DNA of 10,151 nucleotides from Bacteroidota bacterium (GTDB lineage Bacteria; Bacteroidota; Ignavibacteria; SZUA-365; JAADGX01), in NCBI GenBank assembly GCA_024276335.1, contig JAJRXL010000010.1, positions 1 to 10,151 of the forward strand, given 5' to 3'. Under the pieces are notes generated by a model. That model saw only the letters and a program-made list of their open reading frames with translations, was not told where the DNA came from and searched no databases. Positions 1-7,100 of the stretch are shown piece after piece; position 1 is the stretch's first letter, and each line of letters opens with the position of its first letter. The position numbers and the translations under genes are program-made.

Positions 1-210
1 GTAAAAGAGAAGTGAAGATTTCGTTTCCCGGTCCAAGGACACCGTATCCGCCATGGCGGAGTCGAGGCAGGCAAGGGCTTCGTGGTAGCGCTCCTGGTCG
101 ATGAGCCCGTAAGCGCGATCCAGCCGTTCGGAGGCCGTCTGCGCGTGAAGCGCGCACGAGGCCGCCGCGAAGAAAACGGCGGCCAGCGCGATGGATATAC
201 AGGTACTCAT
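1..210 (-). CDS. Exported TPR-like protein, N-terminal fragment
   Basis: Seventy codons read from an ATG at 210-208 and run off the left edge of the window, so the C-terminus is missing. The N-terminus (MSTCISIALAAVFFAAASCALHA) is a plausible Sec signal peptide with a likely signal peptidase I site after ALHA, near residue 22; the SC pair is not a good lipobox. The next ~40 residues (ASERLDRAYGLIDQERY, then HEALACLDSAMAD) form an amphipathic helix pair with the spacing and A/Y/L pattern of a tetratricopeptide repeat. A GGGAG Shine-Dalgarno lies 8 nt upstream of the ATG. The upstream YbjN-like gene ends 30 bp away on the same strand, so the two are probably co-transcribed. TPR proteins are usually protein-interaction scaffolds; no specific partner can be named from this fragment. 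Confidence 0.72.
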   Translation of the reverse strand, partial: MSTCISIALAAVFFAAASCALHAQTASERLDRAYGLIDQERYHEALACLDSAMADTVSLDRETKSSLLFY

Positions 211-240
211 GTTTACGTCTCCCACGGTGTTTAAGTAAAC

Positions 241-900
241 TCACCTTTTCAATAAATCAGACGGTATGCTGGGCAAGACGGAACCGGTCAGTTCGCGCAT
301 TTTCTTCGCCACTGCTTCCATGCCACGCTGCCCACCTCCAGTAAAACCCAGGCCCTCTTCGCCCACGCCTTCGAGCATGCTGAGAAGCTTATTGATGTTG
401 CTGTTGATCAGTACTACCGTGCTGGACATCATCTCGCATATCTCCTGGAATTCATCAGCAGACATGTTTTCAACCTTTTCGGCAAAAAATGTGTGATCCA
501 GGGTCAAAAGATCATTTTCCTCTTCGTAAGCCCACGCTCCAAAGAGGACGTAATTGTTCATGACACAGAGCGCCGAGAGGAATTTGTACCTTGTTTCCTC
601 GGTGTATTTTCCCGGGCTGACCGCAGAAATCCCCATGAAAACATATAATGATTGCTCCATATCTTCATTGTACAATTTTCTTATCGCAAAAGGGACCTTC
701 TCGCCATCGACTTCGACCATGAAAAGCAAAAAAGGGTTGCCATCGCTTATATCTTCCTTCAGAATTTCGAACCCTGCCTGCTTGACAAGGCCCTTAACCG
801 TCGATATGTCCTGCGACTGCGCCGGTGCAAAACCGGACAGAAGTACCAGGAGAGCCGCGACGAGCAGTACGCAGCGCAATGTGATGGGGCGGTTGTGCAT
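241..900 (-). CDS. Exported YbjN-like (T3SS chaperone-like fold) protein
   Basis: A 219-residue protein. Residues 1-27 are a clear signal peptide (basic start, hydrophobic core VLLVAALLVLLSGF, cleavage expected after FAPA). The mature part opens with DISTVKGLVKQAGFEILKE. It continues as alternating strands, then a helix with a conserved-looking MNNYVLFGAW segment, a strand with acidic turn (EEENDLLTLDHTFF) and a long C-terminal helix (about residues 140-180). This order resembles the YbjN / putative sensory transduction regulator family, which adopts a type III secretion chaperone-like fold; the assignment rests on pattern recognition only. The tail is Gly-rich (GVGEEGLGFTGGGQRG). The ATG has an AGGAG Shine-Dalgarno 6 nt upstream. 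The TPR-like gene follows 30 bp downstream, and 221 bp separate it from the ADP-ribosyltransferase-like gene upstream. Known YbjN relatives are mostly cytoplasmic, so export is unusual. Function is unknown. Confidence 0.8.
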   Translation of the reverse strand: MHNRPITLRCVLLVAALLVLLSGFAPAQSQDISTVKGLVKQAGFEILKEDISDGNPFLLFMVEVDGEKVPFAIRKLYNEDMEQSLYVFMGISAVSPGKYTEETRYKFLSALCVMNNYVLFGAWAYEEENDLLTLDHTFFAEKVENMSADEFQEICEMMSSTVVLINSNINKLLSMLEGVGEEGLGFTGGGQRGMEAVAKKMRELTGSVLPSIPSDLLKR

Positions 901-1074
901 GTCTTTCTCCTATTATTTTGTTAAAGAAAAACGATATATGAACAGCGAATCCTTGATGATACCCTCGATCTACAAATCTCCCTACTACCTAATACATGCA
1001 TTCAAACCTCTCCGCGGAAAAATTCGGAAATATTTTTCCGGGAATTGGCTGGGTTATTTAACGGGGGACCGTAA

Positions 1075-1098
1075 AAAAACCTGTCATTGCAAAGCAAT
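1075..1098 (-). terminator. Possible weak terminator after the ART-like gene
   Basis: On the minus strand, 24 bases past the stop of the upstream gene, ATTGC-TTT-GCAAT forms a 5-bp stem with a 3-nt loop. The sequence GACAGG and then a run of seven T follow. The stem is short and separated from the T run by 6 nt, so termination is likely inefficient or absent. It is listed because it is the only terminator-like element in the 221-bp gap between the two genes. Confidence 0.25.
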
Positions 1099-1121
1099 CC
1101 GTGGACGTGAACGAGCTTGCT

Positions 1122-1985
1122 TTATTCTCCAGTGAACGTATCGCCGATATGATCACCTTCGTTACTGTTCGCGTTCAATCGCTCTTGAAACTCGCTCTCC
1201 AAGCCCAGCTTCCGCGCACAATCCATTAATTCCACCATAAATAATAGGTTTTCCACCTCTGCAATAAGATTTGTTTTCTCTTCGCAGTCAGGCATGCCAT
1301 CGAGCAAGTCGCGTAATTCCTGTTCTTCGGCATATTGTCTCAGTAATCTTTTCCCGGTCTTATCGATTCGCTTCCGACTCAAAGGAGGAGACAACTTCAC
1401 TTTTGGCACCCAGTAATACTGCGTTTCTTCCGATTCCCAGCATCTATGAAAACTTACAGGTATCACCAGTGACGGATTCATGATAACGACCTCCGGCCAC
1501 TCCGGATCGGTATGCCCAAAGCCGTCATACTTGTGCCTCCTGAGATAATCGCCCAATCGAGCACGGAATTTTTCCCAACGAACAAAGACTCTCTGTCGAT
1601 TGAAGAGTTTCTGCTTCTTTTTCAGGATAATATAAGAGAAGAGGTTAATAAACTCGTTGCGAGTCAGTGTTTTGTTCCTGGGAATCGCCTTATAAAAATC
1701 CAGATCGAGGATTTGCGCGCCGAACTCTTTTTTCAAATACTTCAACACACGAGGGTCCGGTTCTTTCAACCAAAGTATTTTCGTATTGGGAGCCAGCCGG
1801 CACTTTACTATTATTTTGCCCCAATTCGACGCAAATCCGGGGTCCGGCGTAATATATAATCCGGCCCCTGAGTCGCGGCCGCAGTTCACATCACCAATCT
1901 GAAATCCCCGATGCATGATATAATACGCAGCAAGCCACTGCGTACCGTGGTAGTAGAATTCATCGGAGCAAAAAGTAGTATCCAT
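1122..1985 (-). CDS. Putative PARP-like ADP-ribosyltransferase (H-Y-E)
   Basis: A 287-residue protein without signal peptide or membrane segment, so probably cytoplasmic. The N-terminal ~177 residues carry the three signatures of the H-Y-E (PARP/diphtheria toxin-type) ADP-ribosyltransferase fold in order. First is YYHGT with H13, followed by a helix and a GFQI turn. Second is GAGLYITPDPGFA with Y44, matching the G-x-G-[IL]-Y-[FI] strand-turn-helix of PARPs. Third is YDGF at 153-156 leading to PEVVIMNPSLVIPV, where E165 fits the catalytic glutamate. Such enzymes transfer ADP-ribose from NAD+ to protein, nucleic acid or small molecules; the target here is unknown. Residues ~105-150 are a Lys/Arg-rich insert. 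The tail (178-287) is charged and helical with no recognised domain. The start has AAGG 8 nt upstream. It lies 116 bp downstream of the anti-sigma-like gene on the same strand. Enzymatic activity is inferred from the motifs. Confidence 0.78.
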   Translation of the reverse strand: MDTTFCSDEFYYHGTQWLAAYYIMHRGFQIGDVNCGRDSGAGLYITPDPGFASNWGKIIVKCRLAPNTKILWLKEPDPRVLKYLKKEFGAQILDLDFYKAIPRNKTLTRNEFINLFSYIILKKKQKLFNRQRVFVRWEKFRARLGDYLRRHKYDGFGHTDPEWPEVVIMNPSLVIPVSFHRCWESEETQYYWVPKVKLSPPLSRKRIDKTGKRLLRQYAEEQELRDLLDGMPDCEEKTNLIAEVENLLFMVELMDCARKLGLESEFQERLNANSNEGDHIGDTFTGE

Positions 1986-2070
1986 TGTATGATCCTTGTG
2001 GCTGAAAGATATGAATGATGAGGCCCGAACAAGAACGATTCAGTTTTGCATTTCCCTCACGACAATTGCC

Positions 2071-2103
2071 GGAGCGGAAGGAAATGATCTCGAACCTCCG
2101 CTC
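2071..2103 (-). other. Inverted repeat overlapping the stop of the anti-sigma-like gene
   Basis: GAGCGGA at 2072-2078 and TCCGCTC at 2097-2103 are perfect 7-bp inverted repeats. On the minus-strand transcript the stem can be extended by a G-U and a G-C pair to 9 bp, and it begins inside the TGA stop codon. No T tract follows, so it does not look like a classical intrinsic terminator. It could pause polymerase or protect the 3' end of the sigma/anti-sigma mRNA ahead of the ART-like gene. Confidence 0.3.
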
Positions 2104-3013
2104 ACTGGAGCTTCTCTCGTATCAGTGCTTTCAGGTTTCGAAAACTTGCCAATGATTCCGTGGAAAGCTGCTCCCGTTTGCCGTCTCTTGCCTCGTACAA
2201 CAGGCGCAATGCCTGCCTACCCGTAACGAATTTTGCCTGAACCCTGACATACAACATCATTTCATCCACGGTTCGCTCCCGTTTCCAATCCGTTCGGATA
2301 AATCCAGATGATTTGTCCAGGTATTCTAAGATGAACCCTTCCGTGGACAGCAATGTTGTCAAGGTCGTCCACGCAGCGTCGTATTTCATGTTTTTCCCCA
2401 GCGTAAACGTCGTCCATCGTTCCTCCTCCCGTGGTTTGGTACTTTCCTTTGTACCGGCAAAACCGAGCGAGACCTCCTCCTCGCGCGTCGCATCCCGTTC
2501 TTCCGTAAAGAGCGGCGGTTCGGGGGCTTCGGGAGTTATCCGTTCCGGCTTTTCAACCGTGCCCGAATCGACAGGCAAAGGCCCGGGAACCACTGCCGTT
2601 GTGGAATCAACGGCGCGGTCCCGCACGTGGTCCGTTTTTTCTGCGGCGAACCGTACGGGTGGTGTTTCCGGTGTCGCGATAGGTTCACGAGGAACGCTGA
2701 AGAGAAAAAACCCGATAATCAGTCCGGCCGCCAACCCCAAGGCGATCTTTGTAAGCGATCGCCCGGGCGAAGGATCAAATATCCAGTCAATTGCTGAAGA
2801 AAGGCGGAAACCAGGGGGAAAGAAAGAACTTTTTTTTTCAGGTCTTTGCGTCGCCTGCTCCAGACTGTCTATCGTTTCAAACAATTTCTTTTCCGCTTCG
2901 TCCGGCATCTCCAGGGGAAACATGCCTTGGAGTTGCCTTTTCAGCCATTTCTCAAACTTCTCTCCCGGATCCTTCCGGGATGGTTGTCGATTGTATTCTC
3001 CATTTATATCCAT
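2102..3013 (-). CDS. Single-pass membrane protein, probable anti-sigma factor
   Basis: A 303-residue protein. Residues 1-86 are charged, soluble and presumably cytoplasmic (predicted to bind the sigma factor). Residues 87-106 (LTKIALGLAAGLIIGFFLFS) form one transmembrane helix. Residues 107-195 are a Pro/Glu/Thr-rich extracytoplasmic linker. Residues 200-303 form a compact C-terminal domain with YDAAWTTLTTLLSTEGF and SGFIRTDW (236-243), reminiscent of the small alpha/beta domains of BamC-type lipoproteins. There is no Cys anywhere, so this is not a zinc-binding (HxxxCxxC) anti-sigma factor. The role is inferred from topology and position: its ATG overlaps the end of the ECF sigma gene by 10 bp (3004-3013), the standard translationally coupled sigma/anti-sigma arrangement. 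The upstream Shine-Dalgarno is weak (CAGG, 9 nt), consistent with coupling. The signal sensed by the outer domain is unknown. Confidence 0.82.
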   Translation of the reverse strand: MDINGEYNRQPSRKDPGEKFEKWLKRQLQGMFPLEMPDEAEKKLFETIDSLEQATQRPEKKSSFFPPGFRLSSAIDWIFDPSPGRSLTKIALGLAAGLIIGFFLFSVPREPIATPETPPVRFAAEKTDHVRDRAVDSTTAVVPGPLPVDSGTVEKPERITPEAPEPPLFTEERDATREEEVSLGFAGTKESTKPREEERWTTFTLGKNMKYDAAWTTLTTLLSTEGFILEYLDKSSGFIRTDWKRERTVDEMMLYVRVQAKFVTGRQALRLLYEARDGKREQLSTESLASFRNLKALIREKLQ

Positions 3014-3654
3014 GGATTGGTACCTGTTTTCGTGTCACTAAGAATATTGTACAGTTTCTTCAAGGCGCGGGAATAGCGTTTCCTGGCGGCGCTTTCGCTT
3101 ATCTTCAGCAAAGAAGCAATGTCATGGTAATCGGATTCGTCCGACAAACGCAGGGCAACGATTTGCCGGTCGAGCTCCGAAAGCTGGTTCAGCGCCCGTA
3201 TCAGTTCTTTTCGTTGGTGTTCCCGATCAAACTCATCGTCCATTTTTTTAACAATATCATCCGGGTCTTCCGGATCGAAATGATCAGGCATACTTGATAT
3301 AGGGATCGTTCGGCCTTTTGCCCGCAAAACCTTCAAACACGTGTTCTTGGCAATCGAGTACACCCAATTCGTAAATGAACCGCGCTGGGGATTAAACGTG
3401 CCGGGTTTCTGGTAAATTTTCACCCAGGTCTCCTGTGCCGCATCCTCCGCGAGCTGCTGATCGAGGAGGTACCAGACCACAACCTTCCACACGACATTTT
3501 TATATCGTTCATACAACATATCGAATGCGCCCCTATCTCCTTGCTCCAGTCTGTTCATCAGGGTATCATCGGATACTTCCGACTGTAGATTGTAACCGGG
3601 ATCATGTTTGTGTAATTCCATGGTATAAGGATCGCCTTTATTTTCTTGATACAT
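3004..3654 (-). CDS. ECF-type RNA polymerase sigma factor
   Basis: A 216-residue sigma-70 family protein of the extracytoplasmic-function (group 4) class. Region 2 spans residues ~29-112: DDTLMNRLEQGDRGAFDMLY, the DAAQETWVKIY core-binding/-10 segment at 71-81, and FTNWVYSIAKNTCLKVLR. An acidic linker (DHFDPEDPDD) follows. Region 4 spans ~150-206 with LSELDRQIVALRL and the helix-turn-helix YHDIASLLKISESAARKRYSRALKKL that reads the -35 element. The N-terminal ~28 residues before region 2 are an extension. The first ATG (3654) is preferred because AAGG lies 6 nt upstream; the in-frame ATG at 3621 has worse spacing. The stop overlaps the start of the probable anti-sigma gene, so the pair is coupled. 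Target promoters cannot be identified here; autoregulation is usual for this class. Confidence 0.96.
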   Translation of the reverse strand: MYQENKGDPYTMELHKHDPGYNLQSEVSDDTLMNRLEQGDRGAFDMLYERYKNVVWKVVVWYLLDQQLAEDAAQETWVKIYQKPGTFNPQRGSFTNWVYSIAKNTCLKVLRAKGRTIPISSMPDHFDPEDPDDIVKKMDDEFDREHQRKELIRALNQLSELDRQIVALRLSDESDYHDIASLLKISESAARKRYSRALKKLYNILSDTKTGTNPWI

Positions 3655-4039
3655 TTGTGCCTTCGTTTCACCCTGTTCGCAAAGAACATGGACGATATAC
3701 AGTTACCCGTGAATGTCTTCCGTGGAAAAGCACATAACTCGCCCGTGGTGTTTTTCTTTTCGAAAACCGCGTAGATCCATTTGCTTTCCCACTTCTTATA
3801 GTACATGCGTTCAAAGGCGCCTGCGGAATTTTTCATGATTTTTTTCCGGTAGTAATACATAATTTTTCGGATCCCCCGATGTAGAATCCGCACCCTGTAT
3901 ATACCCGTGAAAAACCGAATTGGGACATGCGCCCCGGTGTTTTATTAGTGACTATTCCCGTACAGGAGTGGAATTCGTTGAAAAAGCCGTGGCCGTTCGC
4001 TGAAAAGCGGTGCGCCCGTAGTTTTTTGGAAAAGCGATG

Positions 4040-4068
4040 TCACAAATCCATCGCCGCGCGACTATACT
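4040..4068 (+). promoter_or_regulatory. Candidate housekeeping-type promoter for the T9SS cargo gene
   Basis: TATACT at 4063-4068 is a good -10 match, and GTCACA at 4040-4045 matches four of six -35 positions with an ideal 17-bp spacer. It would give a leader of roughly 50 nt before the start codon. The -35 is imperfect, and lineages related to Bacteroidota can use different promoter consensus sequences. A promoter for the neighbouring ECF sigma factor elsewhere in the gap is equally possible. Confidence 0.35.
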
Positions 4069-4111
4069 GTTTCAGAATGAGGAAGCCGCGACTGACCGTA
4101 CAACACCAATC

Positions 4112-4120
4112 AAAGGAGGT
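4112..4120 (+). promoter_or_regulatory. Strong Shine-Dalgarno deciding the start of the T9SS gene
   Basis: AAAGGAGGT is a near-perfect anti-16S complement. It ends only 2 nt before the ATG at 4123 but 5 nt before the in-frame GTG at 4126. The spacing favours GTG as the true start, removing one residue and leaving a signal peptide that begins M-R-I-S-I-K. Confidence 0.75.
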
Positions 4121-4122
4121 AC

Positions 4123-7100
4123 ATGGTGCGTATTTCAATAAAGTATTTATTCGCAAGCGCCGCGACGATATGTCTCGCGGCATGGTTGTTATTGTTACCT
4201 GGTGTGTCGGTTGCTTCTGAAAAGATCTCCAGGGGTGTACCACGTAGCAGCAGTCTTGACATCAGTATCTGGTTCAACAAGCCCGCTTTGGGCGACACGC
4301 TCTGCCCGGGTGCTGAATACTCCTTCCAGTACTGCATGATTTCTAACATTTCGTCGTCATCCAGGAAGTATTACGTACGCTACGATGGCGGCGTATGGAA
4401 GTTTGTCAGCTACGTCACCATTTTTGACACACAGCAGCGCACGAGATGCGATCTTACACCGATGGACCCGGTTTTCATCGAGCCCGGGCATTCGACGATC
4501 CAGTTCGGCATTAAGGATTATTCGGACCAGAACTTCATCGCTTTATCCGTTGTAGCCCCTATTCGAGCCTCGTGCACCACGTGCAACTTCCAGGGACCGG
4601 TGAAACTGCAAAACTGCGGACAGCCGGATTACGGCAACAAGATCCTGGCCCTGGGTCCCAGTGAAGCGCTCCTGCTCGGCGCAACCTGCATCAGGCGTTC
4701 CGAGGATGGAGGAAAAATATGGGACATAACCGCCCAGCTTCCATTTCTACATCCGCGATCCCTCGGAATGGACGAAGCGACGTCCCGCATCTATGCCATC
4801 AGGGCCAGGTCCATTCACGTATCCAGTGACAGGGGAAGGTCCTGGACGAAACAGGGTGGAATGAAGAGCAGTTCAGGTGAAATCTTTCTCGGCGCCGTCG
4901 GTTCTAACGGGCACATCGTGCTCATTACGGACGTCATGTCGGAAACGTATTCCAGCGTACTCTACTCTTCGAACGGTTTCGCAACAGCCGGCACCTCCTC
5001 CTCCATTCCGGGCAAGGTCCTGTCCATAGCATACGTGCCCGGGACCCAGCAGACGTTTATCGCCTGCGGACTGTACCTGGACCCCAGCCAGAAATACCTG
5101 GCGAGAATCTGGAAAACAACCAATGGAGGAGCGAGCTGGTTCGAGGTTTACAGTCGCACGGGAACCGGACATTTCGGAGCGTTGGCTTTTTCACCGAGCG
5201 GCAATACCGGTGTCGCGTTTGCCGCGGATGGCGCTGAAATTTACGGCGTATTTACGTTGGACCGCGGTCAGACGTGGACTCCTATCCAATCGGTCCCTGT
5301 TTACGGTTCTTTTGGCGACCGCATCAGAAACGGCGGTATCGCATTCATCAACGACCGTGTCGGCTACACGATCAACATAAACAGAACCGTTTTCGTCACG
5401 ACTGATAGGGGGAAGACGTGGAACACGTGCACAAGGTTCAACGAGCTTATAGACTGGTCATATCCCTCGATTACAGGGGCTGCCTCTTCCACGGGCCAGG
5501 GAGTGTACATCATCACGTCGGATTGGAATCTCTACGCTGATTATCTGCCCATCTCCGGCCAGAAGTTTCTCAAGATCTCTTCGCCAAAAATCGGCGACCA
5601 CTATAATCCCGGTTCCACCATACCTATTACCTGGTCCACCGACGTCGATTCCGTGGAAATTCATTTCTCATCAAATAATGGCAAGGATTGGACTTTCGTT
5701 GCAAAAGTGCCGGGCAATCCCGGATCGTACTCGTGGAAAGCTCCGACTTTGAAATCCGATGTATGCCGTATCCGCCTCAGGGACGCGCGCGATCACTCCC
5801 TTTTCTCTTTAAGCGATCTCTTCTCCATCGGTACAACGACCCACATACTGAGTATCCGGTCCAGCGTTAACGGCGTTTCGGTCAAAGTTACCAGGGGGCA
5901 GGAAACGCGGACGTATTCCCTGCCCGCCGATATCACGGTCGATCATGGCGCCGCCGTCACCGTGGAGATCGACCAGGCGCCACCCGGATACGTTTTCTCG
6001 CACTGGCTAGTCAACGGAACAACGACTCAGAAAATCGAGGACCTCTCCGTGCTGGCGGACACGCGAATCGACGCCGTGTTTCAGGAAAGCGATCATTATT
6101 CCGTCCAGGTCGAATCAACTCCTTCGGGATTCCCTTGCAAGGCAAGTCCCCCCGATGACAACAATGTCACCAATTTCGTAACTCCAACCACTCTCTCGTA
6201 CCAGTCCAACACCCGTATCTCAATCACGGCTGGCGTAAAGGACGGATACTATTTCAAGCATTGGCTGCTGAACGGCGTTCCGGTTTCAGATCAGACGGTC
6301 TCGCTGACGGTAACGGGGGACGTGCAGTTGCAGGCAATCTTTGCCAGGAACTCGGTCAGAATCGGCATGCTCGTCGTCGAAGCGGATGATATGCAAACGG
6401 ACACACGAGGAGACATTATCACCGCGAGGGGGAATCTGAAAATCGGGATTGCGGATCAAAACACCACGCGCTGGATCCTGAAATTCACCGGCAACACTGA
6501 AGCGATCCTCAACAAAACCGCCTCTTCTATCCAGCTCGTTTCGTGGTCAACGGCGCGATTCCTCCCGGATTCGCCTATCGGATCAACCCTTGCATCGGGC
6601 AAGAGCTCTATCGCATTTAACCCCTCCAAGGGATCAATGTACCTGAGCGGAGAAATGGGGATCGGTTCAGCGCAGAACTCCGCATTGAACGATAAGGTCT
6701 GGTTCGACGGCACGATCGACCTCGTCGATCTTAGCGCGGCGGGCCAGTTGAACCTTCACAATTCCCTGTTCCAGGACATTCCCATCGTGCAAGCGCGGGT
6801 TGACTTTTCCCGTTATTTATTTGAATTCCAGATAGGGTTGCCCGAAGGCGTCGGCATCGACATTGGGGGATTCAACCTTGGAACCGGAGCGGCAGGATTG
6901 AAAATATCTCTTCAGTACAAAGAAAGCGGGAAGCAGGCAGTCATGGAAATCCGCGGCGGTTTCGACGCCTCGGCTTCCCTGGCTTTCCCTGATCACATCG
7001 GGGGTATCTCAATGAGCCCACTTCCCTCTGCTTCAATTCCGACGCTTGCCTTGAGACTTCTCATGCGACTCGGCGCGGAAAACCGCCTTGGCCGTATCGA

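Larger units (their letters stand above)
3655..4122. other. 468-bp divergent intergenic region
   Basis: This is the non-coding gap between the leftward sigma-factor gene and the rightward T9SS cargo gene, so both promoters should lie here. The right half has a sigma-70-like promoter candidate and a strong Shine-Dalgarno, listed separately. Three short direct copies of GAAAAGC-type sequence occur at 3980-3989, 4002-4011 and 4029-4038, just upstream of that promoter. I found no convincing promoter for the sigma gene and no RNA gene. Open frames crossing the region have no recognisable family features and overlap the flanking genes. Confidence 0.6.

Noticed and set aside
554..1135. Plus-strand 193-codon open frame
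   Set aside because: It is antisense to the YbjN-like gene and extends through the gap; composition is Ser/Arg-rich shadow coding, while the minus frame has a signal peptide and good ribosome binding site.
2313..3041. Plus-strand 242-codon open frame
   Set aside because: Antisense shadow of the anti-sigma-like gene; low-complexity Ser/Arg/Gly protein, whereas the opposite frame has coherent topology and overlaps the sigma gene in the usual way.
3558..3893. Minus-strand 111-codon open frame upstream of the sigma gene
   Set aside because: It overlaps the sigma gene by 97 bp, has erratic Lys/Tyr/Arg-rich composition and shows no family pattern; most likely a chance frame in the intergenic region.
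3896..3908. TGTATATACCCGT resembling TGTATATACCTGT at 9862-9874 as a shared regulatory motif
   Set aside because: A 12-of-13 match between two sites in 10 kb is expected many times by chance, and neither sits at a consistent distance from a gene start.
3927..4220. Plus-strand 97-codon open frame before the T9SS gene
   Set aside because: It overlaps the signal peptide of the T9SS gene by ~98 bp, contains the real Shine-Dalgarno inside its frame and has no recognisable features.
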